DNA of 64,000 nucleotides from Austropuccinia psidii (GCA_023105745.1 JALGQZ010000009.1:30544107-30608106), one strand, 5' to 3'; positions 11,578 through 22,095 are shown, numbered from the stretch's first letter. Notes: generated from the sequence alone by a model not told the origin. Made by a program: numbers and translations.

Positions 11578-13320
11578 TGTGAGCCTTTAAGATATTACCA
11601 CATATTCAAGAAGTTCACAAAAAAACTTGACAAAACTTATTTTAATAATAAGAATTGAAATTACAATTGTAAAATAAGTAAAAATGACATAAAAAGGTAT
11701 AAATTCGTGATTATCTCCGATACCAATGAATAAAAACATGAAATAAATTACAAAATTAGAATCTCCATAAAGAACTACATATTTGACTCTTTTATGCCAT
11801 ATCTGAAAACCCAATACTTACTGAGATAACTTGGATATATGCACTTTGATGATCAGTGCATATATTCATGGTTTTCAGCTCATATCTTTTGAATTAAACA
11901 TTATAAAGAGTTTATTCAAAAAACCAGTTACTATGAAATAATGGTAAGAATAAATATATAAGATTTATTTGGAAATCTATAAACAAAGTTCAAAAATTAT
12001 AAGGGAATATTGGGCAAAATAGCAATAGGTGTTGACCACTTCAAATTAAAAGTGATCCAAACTTGAAAAAAAGTAGAAACTCAGATTCTACTAGATCATA
12101 CATGAATGATGAAATACTTTTTATTATTATATTAAAGTTAAAGCCTCATTAAATCATGATTTGAAGTCCAAAATAGTAAATTTTGACAGAAAATTAGAGA
12201 TAAAAGAAAAATCATTAAAAATAAAGTTTTGATGATTTAATGAAATCCTCTTTAAAGATTAGTAAGGACATAAAAAGCTATAGGAACTTACCCTTGGCAT
12301 TTATGTAGTCAAAATAACTTAAAATAGATTATGGATTAAATTTAAGGCTTAAAACTGATCATTTCTGATGCATAGCTCTAACCTTATTTTAGGTTTAATA
12401 GTTAAATAAGAGATAAAACTAGTGGATATTAGTATTTTATAATTGAAATTACTATAATCTGCCAAAATGAATGATTTTTCAACCTTATGATGTCATCAAA
12501 TTAGAATTAAAGTGATAACTCTAAAAATGGCATAATAATGAGATAAAAATTCCTGATAATGATTCAGTCATCACCAAACCTTAAATTATTTATCAATTCC
12601 AGTTGATAGCATAAGTAAAAGTCTACTAGAAGGAAGGATCTTTACCATAAAAGGACCTCCTCTTCCTCTGTTCCTCCCTCAGACATAAAAAATAAAATAA
12701 ACCCATTAAAATAAAAGGGTCATTTTTTTGCTCTTCAATATAAAACTCTTATATTATTAAAGACCAAAGATGTATCTTATAGTAATTGCTATTTTATATT
12801 TGATGAAATCAATATTCTATTGTCATTTGTTAATTTATCTTAAGATTTCTAAATCTTTCAACTATTTATTGTAAATAGAATTTAAATAACTTGTCTTTAT
12901 ATTCTTAGTAGTAAAATTTTTCAAAATCATTATATCAAGTGTTAAAAGTAATTTATTCTCTTCTATTATAATTTTTTTCTCTATTAATATTCTTAATAAC
13001 TCTAACATTAATATATATAGTACTTATATTAATTTATAGATTTGATATTGTTAATATTATTGTTAAGAATTGTTTTTTATTATTTAATTAATTTTTTTTA
13101 GACTTTTATTAATTTTCCATAACATTAATAATTTGCCATAAATATCTTAAATCATTATAAATTAATATATTTATTTTATTATTTTTTAGTAATATAATCA
13201 TTTTAATGCCATAATTATAATAATTTTTCAAAATTATTATTCATTAAAATTAGGAAATTCAGAGTACAATAAGGAAAATATTAGTAATTTTTACTTTTTA
13301 TTTCATAGTCAAACCTTACA
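11578..13320 (+). repeat. 5' LTR of family-1 copy B (1743 bp)
   Basis: Begins TGTGAGCCTTTAAGATATTACC and ends TTTCATAGTCAAACCTTACA, the TG...CA termini shared by the family. Internal marks are the hairpin ATATATGCACT...AGTGCATATAT (11835-11865), the promoter block CCATAAAA (12645) with TCAG at 12679-12682, and an AT-rich last 300 bp. The leader with TGGCCATGATATTTACT follows directly, so this is a 5' LTR and not a solo copy. Confidence 0.9.
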
Positions 13321-13745
13321 TTTGAGGACCTGGCCATGATATTTACTAAAAAGAACTTTTAAAAAAGATTAAAAATTGGTTTATCCAATAAATTATATAG
13401 TAATCTTATATTTCTTGATTTTAAAATCTATTGAGGCATTTGGAAAGTGATTTTATTGTCCTAAACCTGGGTTTTCACATCCTTAAACTTTCAAGAACTT
13501 TCTTTGAGTGACTCTAGTAATTATAAAAGGTATTTATAAGCTAAAAAATCTAAATTTATATTATAATTTAATTAAAAAAAGAATGATATTATTGTCTATT
13601 ATTAATTAATCAAGAAATAAAAAATAAAACAAAAATCTTTTCCTTTTGTTCTACTTATTTCTCTTATAAAAAGAGAAAAAGTGATTTTTTACATGGAAAT
13701 TTCCATATCTTTACAAAAAAATAACACTTTTAAAAAGAGACCTAT
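13321..13745 (+). other. Leader of copy B with candidate primer-binding site
   Basis: Sequence between LTR and gag. Ten bases after the LTR end lies TGGCCATGATATTTACT (13331-13347), conserved with copy A. The rest is AT-rich and untranslated. Confidence 0.5.
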
Positions 13746-13749
13746 ATTT

Positions 13750-16080
13750 ATTCTTCTCTTTTATTGTTTGAAGATAACCCAAAAGAGGACAATAAAACCA
13801 CTATTGAAAGATTGGGGGAAGAAACTTTCCAAAGTTTTCCAGCACCAGTTATTACTAAGAAAAGAAAATCTCAGAAATTAGTTTTTCAAGGACCCACCAT
13901 TTATGACTCTAAAGGTGATAAACTCTCTTAAATTCCCATAAAACAATTTTTTTTTATTTGTCTAATTTCTTTTTATCTTTTTAATTTCTCAAAATAATTA
14001 CTAAAACAGGTTTCCAATACTCTATCCAATAAGATGGAGGTGGAATCAGAAGTAGAAATGATCCCATGAAAGGGAAAATCAAGGGAAAAATTCCCAGTAG
14101 AACAGAATCCACACAAGGTAGTGCCATATCCCAAAGGCAAGTCCCTGAAATTCTCATTATCTCTGAGCCTAAATTAGAGCGAAGTCTTAGTTATACAAAC
14201 AGATACAAATGAAATTTAGAGGGCTCAGATAGACATATGAATGATTCAGTACAGAAATTATTACACACTTTACAAAGACAAGAAATTGAAAAAGCTGCCA
14301 AAAAACCACCAAAGAGTGATAAAATCCTGGAACATCCTCAAAAAGTTCCTGAAGGATGTGAAAATAGTGAAATACTTCAATGGATGGAACACACTATCAT
14401 CCACACCTCAAGTCAAAAAAATAAAGGAACGGCACAACAGAAATAAAGAGGAAAACAAGGGAGAATCCCCAGTAGCTTCTACCAGAAAGCCACAAGCCAA
14501 CTAAGCTCCCCAAGACCAGTAAAAGAACAAGAAAAATAACTGGAAGAAACCATATTCCCTAAGCTACAGGATACCAAGGATCCAAAAATATTACTTGTAC
14601 AATTTCTTCAACATTTCCAGAACCTTGATGAAATTGAAGGACAAAGAGGAGAAAAGAATGAGACAACCATCTTTCCTAAAGAAGTAACTTTGTATCCTGA
14701 TGTTGTAAATACTTCAATAGAAATTCAAATTAATATATTACCTTTTAAATAAATTGAAAAAAGCTTACTATAACTGAAAGAAATAAACAGTAGAATATTA
14801 TCTTTAAACCAATCTGTTGTAAAAAATTAAAAGAAATGGACAATCTTAAGTTTATGGTTGAAAATAAGAAACCAAAAAGCTTGATTGAAAATACTAAAAA
14901 AATTCATACAAGGACAACAAGAGTTTTATAAATGAATAGGATAAATCAAATAAAAAACTTTGACAATCAATTATGACCAAAGTAATGCTAAGGTAACAGA
15001 AAAATTGAATAAACTGTCCATTTCTGTTGAAAAATTTAAAGAAAAGAATTTGTAACACCAAAAACTACTTCTGTATTATTCATAAAGGAGTGATGAAGCA
15101 AGAATAAATTACAAAATTGATCTTCAAAGCAAAATAAAACTTCTTCCTTATAAGATGGATAAAATAATTGAGGATAACTTAAATATTCCAAAGTTAGCAA
15201 CCCCCATTTTACCACATAAGAGCTCCTGTTAATCAAAAGAAGGAAATAAAAAACCACTTCATAACAGATGTAAGTAATCAAGATAGCAATCAATTCTTAA
15301 TGAAAGAAGCACCTGAGCTTAAAGAATGACCCACATTCACAGGTGAAGGTGAATATGACCACATGTCATTGATTAAAACAATTGAGATATTTCAAGAGGC
15401 TGATTCCATAGAAGATGAATTAATCACTGCAAAATTACATTAATTATTTGAAAAATCTGAAAGGAGATGTTATTATGGCATAAGAAAAACCCATGGCAGA
15501 AATACCTGGTCTTGGTGGAAAAATGAAATAATCACCAAGTGAGAAAATGCTTCCTGGAGGTATAAAATGGAGAATGCATTTGAAAATTCATTCTTCAAGA
15601 GAGAAAAGATAAACCTTGAGCTTGGTTCTTGAAGCAAGTTGAAATATTCAATGCATTATATACAGAAATGCCACAAAAATTGGTGCATATGGTAATACTC
15701 AAAATGTCATCAGAAGAACTGGAACATTCCCTGAGGAGGAGATGCATAGAGCTTTGCTCCACAGAAGAGTACCTTAATTCACTAGAGGACATTTTTACAA
15801 CAACCACAATTGGAAGAAAATGGAAGAATTTGGACATAAAAAGCTCAAATAAACCATTTATTAAGAAAGACAAACCAAAACCACCCTTCAAACCCAATAA
15901 AACCAATGAGAAAGGAAGATGCAATAATTATGGTGGTATTGAAAGCTTAGCCAATAATTCTTTTAAAAAGACCACAATAAATGAAATTGTGAAAACAGGA
16001 GACCACAATAACAAAGAGGAAGATTCTGATTCTTAAAAAGCTACTGAAGAATCAGAAACCTCTGAAAGTTATTAAATCAA
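13750..16080 (+). pseudogene. Copy B gag (broken)
   Basis: Exon 1 (about 13750-13914) includes EDNPKEDNKTTIERL and ends ...IYDSK. A predicted intron (13915-14009) is followed by GFQYSIQ and the basic, proline-containing and coiled-coil segments seen in copies A and C. The C-terminal third (15629-16036) has LVHMVILKMSSEELEHSLRR and a degenerate CCHC knuckle, where the second half reads GGIESLANNS (His lost, last Cys to Ser). Many stops and frameshifts. Role: capsid/nucleocapsid of the retrotransposon particle. Confidence 0.8.
13915..14009 (+). other. Predicted intron in gag leader, copy B (95 nt)
   Basis: Donor CTAAAG|GTGATA, acceptor TAAAACAG|GTTTCC, branch-like TTACTAA 10-15 nt before the acceptor. 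Removing it joins ...DSK to GFQYSIQ in the same phase as in copies A and C. Confidence 0.55.
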
Positions 16081-16421
16081 AATAATTACTTTCCAAATTA
16101 AAAATATTTATTTAGCCTATGAAGTACTAGATATGAATTTCAATATATCTCATATTGGAACATCTGATACACACCTTAAAAATATACAAGATTCCAAATT
16201 TCATAGAATCAAACCTGAAAAGGGAATGGGCTATACAGCTGTAAAATGAAGTATAAACACTGTAATGATAAAAAATCAAGAGGCCAAAATAAATCTGGAA
16301 ACAGGTGCATACTGCACATGTTCTGGAAAAAGTACTTACAAAATCTTAAACAATGACAAAGCTTTAAATTTAGTAGTGAAAATGAAAGCATGAATCCCCT
16401 TGTAATAATTAAATTAACATT
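16081..16421 (+). pseudogene. Copy B protease region, left half
   Basis: The aspartic protease core aligns with copy C (33990-33785), but the active-site triplet reads LETGAYCTC where copy C has LDTGVYCTC, so the catalytic Asp is Glu. It is interrupted at ATT (16419-16421) by the Harbinger element and resumes at 22096. Confidence 0.75.
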
Positions 16422-16447
16422 AGGGGGTGTCAAAGTTACCAAATCCC
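16422..16447 (+). repeat. Left terminal inverted repeat of Harbinger element
   Basis: AGGGGGTGTCAAAGT, then T, then ACCAAATCCC. It matches the inverted right end except for one base (T versus C). Confidence 0.92.
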
Positions 16448-16605
16448 ACACTCAAAATCCCGAGTTTTTTTTTGCCAAAATCCCACATTAATTTTTTGGG
16501 ATTTCAGAAATCCCACACCTAAAGAGGTGAGGTATTTTGAGGTACAAAAACCCAGGTTTTTTGGTACCAAATCCCGTGTTTAAATACCAAAATCCCACCT
16601 TTAGC
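16437..16605 (+). promoter_or_regulatory. Left subterminal AAATCCC repeats
   Basis: Five copies of (A/C)AAATCCC(A/G) occur within about 165 bp. The right end (21938-22080) carries seven more in both orientations. Repeated subterminal motifs are typical binding sites for the transposase or its Myb-like partner; that role is inferred. Confidence 0.6.
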
Positions 16606-16762
16606 TTCCCATAAAGGCACATTTTTCAAACACACAACTCAGTAAGGGCATGTTAAATTGCATAAAAATTTCCTTCTCTTGCATAAAATCTAAATACACT
16701 CATCATTTATTAAGTTATTTGATTTCAAATTTCATTTACTACCAGCCGTTTCTTTATTTACC

Positions 16763-18009
16763 ATGCCCAAGGCATCGCAAAGGCTACCTTTACTTCAGAC
16801 CTTGAACTCACTTCAGTTCATCGATGCTCTCAACTCTGATAGTGATTCTGATATCCAGGAAGATATAATCTTGTTAGATATGATAACCTCACAAAGATAC
16901 ATCAATCCTCGTAGAAGATATCCATCTCATTACATGTATACAATGAATGATTTACAGACATTCTCATCTGAAAAGTTTCGACAGCTATGTAGGACAACAC
17001 ATGAATCATTTGAAAAATTGGTTGCACAAATTCAAGCTGATAAAATCTTTCAAAACTCATCACAAAACAAACAACGCAATCCTGCCATCCAATTGGCTGT
17101 GGCATTATCAAGGCTAGGATCAAATGGAAATGGGGCCGCTTTGGGAAAGATTGGAATGTTGTTTGGAATTAGCCATGGGGCTATTGTGTTGTACACTCAA
17201 AGAGTCATTCAGATATTAATGAAGTTGAAGCGCAAAGTAATTGTGTGGCCAACAATAGAACAACGCAGAGAAATGTCTCAAGTAATGCAAGCAGAAGGCT
17301 TCCCTGGGTGCATTGGGTTTATTGATGGGAGTCTCATACCATTATCACAACGTCCTCCCAATGATGGTGAAGCGTATTTTGATTGCAAAAAAAGGTAAGC
17401 TGTTGAATCTTTATTCTTTATTTCAATCTTACTGATGGTTTACATATAAGGTATTCTATGTCAATACAACTGGTTTGCGATATCAACAAGCAGTTCACTG
17501 CTCTGCATGTTGGTTGTACTGGGTCACTTCATGATTCGAATGTCTATCAACATATGAAAATAGCACAAACACCTCAAGAGTTTTATGAAAAGGATCAGTA
17601 CTTACTTGCAGATTCGGCATATGCAAGCTCTCCTTGGGTTGTTCCAGCATATAAGGGAGTTGTAGCACATAATGAAGACAACCGTTCATTCAATTACTGT
17701 CTAGCAAAATCAAGGGTCAGAATCGAGCATGCAATTGGCATTTTGAAGGGGAGGTGGTTTTCTCTAAGGCAAATGAGAAATCAAATGAGGTATAATCATG
17801 AAATTGAATATTTTGTTAGTTGGGTTGTGTCTTGCACGATTTTACATAATATGTTAGCTCAAATTGGTGATGAGTGGTTTGATTTATATGAAGATGATGA
17901 TCCACCACAAGTGGAAAATCAGGCCAACAATGACATTGGGGAAGATGTGCTAAATATGCGTGAGAAAATTAAACCAATCACTTTGGCATGGAAAAATAGT
18001 CAATTGTAA
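16763..18009 (+). CDS. PIF/Harbinger DDE transposase (396 aa, two exons)
   Basis: Exon 1 is 16763-17394 and exon 2 is 17451-18009. The 56-nt intron (AAAG|GTAAGC ... ACATATAAG|GTATTC) joins FDCKK to RYSMSIQLVCD in frame. The protein has an acidic N-terminus, a helical HTH-like part (about residues 105-150, with GKIGMLFGISHGAIV) and a DDE nuclease domain. Catalytic residues are D188 in GFIDGSL, D239 in GSLHDSNVY and E303 in RIEHAIGILKGRW. The length fits Harbinger transposases (350-450 aa). ATG 16763 is the first in a frame that stays open; no internal stop. It would bind the terminal repeats and cut DNA, normally with the Myb-like protein encoded at 20583-21778. Only 87 bp separate its stop from that of the convergent Tet-like gene. 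Confidence 0.93.
17395..17450 (+). other. Intron of transposase gene
   Basis: GTAAGC donor, TACATATAAG acceptor, branch-like TTACTGA at 17428-17435. The frame is restored exactly after removal. Confidence 0.85.
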
Positions 18010-18096
18010 ATTTCTTCAGGACCAATGTTTTATGTACTTAATTTAATGGCATACAACGGGGTGGAGATGTTATTCATAAAATAAAAGTATTTACAA

Positions 18097-19448
18097 TTAA
18101 CATTTTTTACTTCTTTTTTGATCCTGCATATTTCGTTCAAAGTACCCATTGACTCTTGAATTTATTTCGGTGGGTGTCATTTTCAAGAATTTGTCACCTA
18201 CATTAAATAATTTATGGTTTATTTGAAAAGAACATCCAAAATGAGTAATTGTGTCATGATTGATAATTTCTGGAGGTGGTTTTGTTGTATGATGAACCAT
18301 TGTTGATGTCTTCCAAAGTATTTCCATGATGCCAGGTTTTTTTGAAAAATCGATCTCCATTTTTAATTCAGGGAAGTGTAAGCCATGTCCAGAGGGGGTG
18401 AAGATAGTAGGAAGTGGAAGGAAATCTTTTTTTGATACAAAAGAAAAAATACCATAAGTCCAGGCATTGAGATCATTTAAATCTTTGTGTGGCTTATTGA
18501 AAAATCCATCTTGGGTGACAATGACATTGGTAAACGATTTGAATCCTTCCTTGGGATTGGCAGAAGTCCATTTGAGTTGACTGAAGTTGGGTAATTGGGC
18601 TGCTTCCATTAATGATTGATTTTCATTTGCTGCTAATTTTGAAAAATGGGAGATTCTTGAGTAAATGAATTCGTCATATTCATGAAGCTTGATCCATTGA
18701 TTGTTATCTGTTTCAATTTGATGAGGAGTTAAGCCAGGTTTTCTGGAGTAAACACCTAATAATTTTGTAATCAGTCAGTAATTATTAAGGGAATATGACA
18801 AAAAGATCACACACCTGCAGATTTTCCAGCATCAGAACCAGATCGAAACCCAATACCTTTCATAATGCCACCTTCGAGTTGCTTATTGGTTTTAATTTCT
18901 TGTCGATTTTGAGATAAGGACATTAATGTCATGACGATTTTTTGCAGCATTTGAGAGTGGCCAGAATAATTATCAAATGGGGTTATTTCATATATGATGA
19001 CAGGCAAAAACGGCTTGGATGTTTTATTAATGAGGATATAAGGATGGGGGAGAGTGTTAAGTGATGGAAGTTTTAACCATGAGGCATTTGAAGATTTCTT
19101 GTCAATCGAAATTGTGGAAAAGTTTTTAAATTCTTTTTTGGAATGGCCAAGGTGAGACATTATTTCTTTTGAATCATGGATGTGTTGTCTTTGGCTTCGG
19201 GTGAGCTTTCTTTTATTATTTAATTTGGTATTATTATCCTCATGATGTTCTATATTTGGTTTAGTCCTAACCATGACATCAAGAGGAGTAATATGAGCTT
19301 CATCATCTTCCAAATCATTCTGATGATGTGCTGAGTCTGGTTTAGTCCTAACCATGACATCATCAAACTTATTGGAAGAATGAGAAGGAGGAGGAGATTT
19401 TTTTTTGAATTTTAAGGATGATGGAAGGGATGGGAAATGAAATGACAT
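18097..19448 (-). CDS. Tet/JBP-like 2OG-Fe(II) dioxygenase carried by the transposon (430 aa)
   Basis: Exon 1 is 19448-18815 and exon 2 is 18755-18097. The 59-nt intron (GCAG|GTGTGT ... AAATTATTAG|GTGTTT) joins GKSAG to VYSRKPGLTPHQ in frame. The N-terminal 210 residues hold a basic, low-complexity start with twice-repeated DVMVRTKP. The C-terminal half has the double-stranded beta-helix iron site: H301-x-D303 in NKPHKDLNDLNAWTYG and a distal His at 366/367 in MVHHTTKP. The layout matches the Tet-like 2OG-Fe(II) oxygenases found in many copies in rusts and other basidiomycetes. TET/JBP enzymes oxidise 5-methylcytosine or thymine in DNA using 2-oxoglutarate; this substrate is inferred here. 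The gene is wholly inside the inverted repeats and undamaged. A 57-bp tandem repeat lies just upstream (19523-19696). ATG 19448 was chosen because the frame upstream is low-complexity. Confidence 0.8.
18756..18814 (-). other. Intron of Tet-like gene
   Basis: Minus strand: GTGTGTGATC donor, TACTGACTGATTAC branch-like stretch, ATTATTAG acceptor; 59 nt, frame preserved. Confidence 0.8.
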
Positions 19449-19522
19449 TGCAAAAGAAACCCTTATAAATAATCCACCCCTACATGAACAAATAAAACAA
19501 AAATTAAAACAAAAAAAAAAAA

Positions 19523-19696
19523 GGTTAGTAAAGATCATAATCCAAAAAAAAAAGTCGGAAATGGATAATGATGAGTGATGGTTAGTAAAGATCATAATCC
19601 AAAAAAAAAAAGTCGGAAATGGATAATGATGAGTGATGGTTAGTAAAGATCATAATCCAAAAAAAAAAAGTCGGAAATGGATAATGATGAGTGATG
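19523..19696 (+). repeat. Tandem repeat, three units of 57-58 bp
   Basis: Each unit starts GGTTAGTAAAGATCATAATC, continues with a run of 10-11 A and GTCGGAAATGG, and ends GATGAGTGAT. The unit starts are 19523, 19580 and 19638. It sits in the 5' flank of the Tet-like gene and may belong to its promoter or be a replication-slippage product. Confidence 0.9.
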
Positions 19697-20580
19697 TATG
19701 ATTATGATTATAAAAAAAGAAAGAAATAATGATGGGTGGGTGAGTTGTGGATGATGATGGTGATGGGAGGTGCAAAAAAATGATTAAAATATTTTAAAAG
19801 ACCAAAAGGACATTACCTACAGAAAAATTTAAAAAAAATTAGCAAAAAAGGATTGTGATTGAACAAAAAGAAGAGAAATTCACTTACCTGAATTTTGAAA
19901 AAAGTGAGTTTTTTTTTAAGAGGGAAGGGTGAAAAATAAAAATAGAATAAAAATAATTGAGAATTGACAAATCAAATTTAAAAAATTTGGTGATTTTTTT
20001 TAAGAGGGAGGAGTGAAAAGCAAAAATGAAAATTAAAATTTGAAATTCAAAAAAAAAAAATTTAAAAAAAGTTTTTTTTTTTTTAATTGGGAGGGGTGAA
20101 CAGTAAAAAAAAAAAAAATCCAATGAAATTAAAGGAAAAAATCAACTTTAAAAAGCAAATTAAAAATTAAGAATTAAAAATCAAAAATCAACTGAACAAG
20201 GGACTTTGCCCATTTAAAAGTTGAAACCCTTCAAAATAAAAAATAACCATTAAATTTAAAAAAATATATAGAAAAAGATGAAAAAATTTCCCAACAAACC
20301 ATAAAATGACATTTTCATAAAAAAGGAAACAAACTGTCATCAAATTTGATTTTTGAACAGACTTCATATAAATGCTCAATGCAAAACTTGCCCAAATTTG
20401 CAAATCTGCCGCAAATTGCAAATAAATGTCATATGCACTTGGAATGGCAAGTTGGTGCATCAATTATGCATAAAAATTGAAATTTCCCTTTGGTAATAAA
20501 GTGGAGTTAGATTTCATGACATAAGATCAATAATTAAACAAGCACCATATATAAATTGATCACATTACACATATGTAATA
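19697..20580. other. Intergenic part of Harbinger element
   Basis: A/T-rich with long A and T runs. It is the divergent/tandem spacer between the Tet-like gene and the 3' end of the Myb-like gene. A 91-codon minus frame (20188-20463) has no recognisable domain. Confidence 0.5.
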
Positions 20581-20582
20581 AG

Positions 20583-21778
20583 TTATTTTTTATTGACTAA
20601 TGCCAGAATGCGTTCCAGCTCCCCGATTGGCCTGCTTGATGACAATGCCGCTATAGTGAGATCCATCTGGCATTGCTTTTCCTTCAATTCCAATTCACGA
20701 TTCCACTTTTCTTTTTCAAATTCATGTTTCTTTGCATTTTGCTTCTTGTCAAACTCCATTTGTTTTTGTAGCTTGACTTCTTCAAACCGTTGTTTTTCCA
20801 TGTTGCACACTTTCTCTTCATTCCACCTCTCCCTGTCCCACTCCAAACGTGCATGATCACTTATTTCACGGGCTAATAAGCATGAATTTTGTCAGTAGGA
20901 TTCTTAATAGTATCCATAATTGCAAGTCATACCTTTGTTCTGTGATTCAAGTATATTTGCATAAGTAGGTGCAAACATATCCAGCGACCTTTTCCTAGAA
21001 CCACTCTTGTCATTCAAGTTGGGTGTCATGGCTTGATTACGCTTTTGTGCTGAATGCATTATGGATTTACTTTTCTGATCAAAGGAGGAATAATCAATAT
21101 TGGTGTGAATAAATATGACTCTTAAATGTACTTACCAAATCATCTTGAAGGTTTTCCACTGGAACCAAGTTATCCTCATTATGAAGCAAATGATCCAGAT
21201 TGTGAGGTGAATCCAAGTGATTATTCTCCTTTGAAAAGCAAATGGGCTTTAATTATCTGAGGTATAAAAAGGAAGAGACCATAGCGTACCTTATCAAGCA
21301 AAACATCATCATCATCACCATTGAGACTGTCTTTTTCTTGCGAATCATAGCTTGCAATGGGAGTGACATTGGGCTTGTGGCCAAAGAGCACATCCATTTC
21401 TGCATAGCAAGGACACATACTTTCCAGCTTTTCACTCATGGATTTTATTCCTTTACTCTCATCTTCTTCCGTTATTCCAGCCCCAGTTAAGTTTTCGAAT
21501 TTTTTGGCTGCCATATATTTCTTTTTATATGTTTGCCATTGATCTCGGATGCTGCTTGAACTAAGGTTTAGGCGATTTCGTGATTTTTTGTTGACCTCAA
21601 TGGCCATAAGCTGAAACCCATGCTGCTTTGAGGAAGGAGGTCTTCCAATAGTTGTTGAACCGCTAGTACCAAAACATGACTCGAAATTGGACTTGACTGA
21701 AAGCCAATTAATTATTGTTAAATAATCTGTACGTATTAAGTGACCTGATGGATGAGGCAGGCCAGAGGTGATCTTCAT
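20583..21778 (-). CDS. Myb/SANT-like Harbinger accessory protein with coiled-coil tail (337 aa, four exons)
   Basis: Exons on the minus strand are 21778-21290, 21228-21136, 21074-20933 and 20872-20583. All three introns have GT...AG ends and lengths 61, 61 and 60 nt, and the frame is continuous through all four exons. Residues 1-130 look like the Myb/SANT (trihelix)-type DNA-binding domain of Harbinger second proteins: LTIINWLSVKSNFESCFGTS, IRDQWQTYKKKYMAAKKF and GAGITEEDESKG. The middle is acidic (DGDDDDV). The last 90 residues are a charged heptad-like coiled coil (ERWNEEK...EKEKWNREL) ending ELERILALVNKK. In known Harbinger elements such a partner binds the transposon ends and helps bring the transposase into the nucleus. 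ATG 21778 is the first Met after an upstream in-frame stop. Confidence 0.87.
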
Positions 21779-21937
21779 GTCTGTCTTGATTTGTCTTGCT
21801 TTGGATCAAGGCATTATTATATGGATGATGAAGTATAAATGGACTATCAGCTGTTCGGTCAGATTGTCCAAAATGGAGTTCAGAAGAACATGTTGTACAG
21901 GTATGAATTGTGAGTACTCATTTGGGTTAGGTTTCAA

Positions 21938-22080
21938 GCTGAAATCCCAGATGCATGGGATTTGGTCAAAATACCAGGGGACTCAGTTAAAATACCATGG
22001 GATTTATACATAAAAAACCTGGGATTTAGTGTTGGGATTTGGGTTCCAAATCCCGTGTTATTTTAAGGCGGGATTTGGTG
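21938..22080 (+). promoter_or_regulatory. Right subterminal AAATCCC/GGGATTT repeats
   Basis: Seven copies of GGGATTT or its complement occur in about 140 bp, mirroring the left end. Candidate transposase-complex binding sites. Confidence 0.6.
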
Positions 22081-22095
22081 ACTTTGACACCCCCT
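22070..22095 (-). repeat. Right terminal inverted repeat of Harbinger element
   Basis: Inverse of the left end; ends GACACCCCCT and is followed by the ATT target duplicate. Confidence 0.92.

Larger units (their letters stand above)
16422..22095. mobile_element. PIF/Harbinger DNA transposon with three genes (5674 bp)
   Basis: The ends are near-perfect inverted repeats of about 26 bp (16422-16447 and 22070-22095), beginning AGGGGGTGTCAAAGT with one mismatch. The flanks are ATT on both sides (16419-16421 and 22096-22098), a 3-bp target duplication as in PIF/Harbinger. Joining the flanks with one ATT restores exact alignment in length with copy C, where the matching site is 33783-33785. Contents in order: DDE transposase (+), Tet-like dioxygenase (-), tandem repeat, Myb-like accessory gene (-). 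Both subterminal regions carry repeated AAATCCC motifs. All three frames stay open across predicted introns, unlike the host retroelement, so the insertion looks fairly young. Confidence 0.92.

Noticed and set aside
16420..16422. TTA as the Harbinger target duplication
   Set aside because: On the right the sequence after the repeat is TATTAAC, so TTA would require ends of unequal length. ATT fits both ends and the empty site in copy C.
20593..20856. Plus-strand serine/phenylalanine-rich frame
   Set aside because: It is the antisense of exon 4 of the Myb-like gene, whose frame joins cleanly to three other exons.
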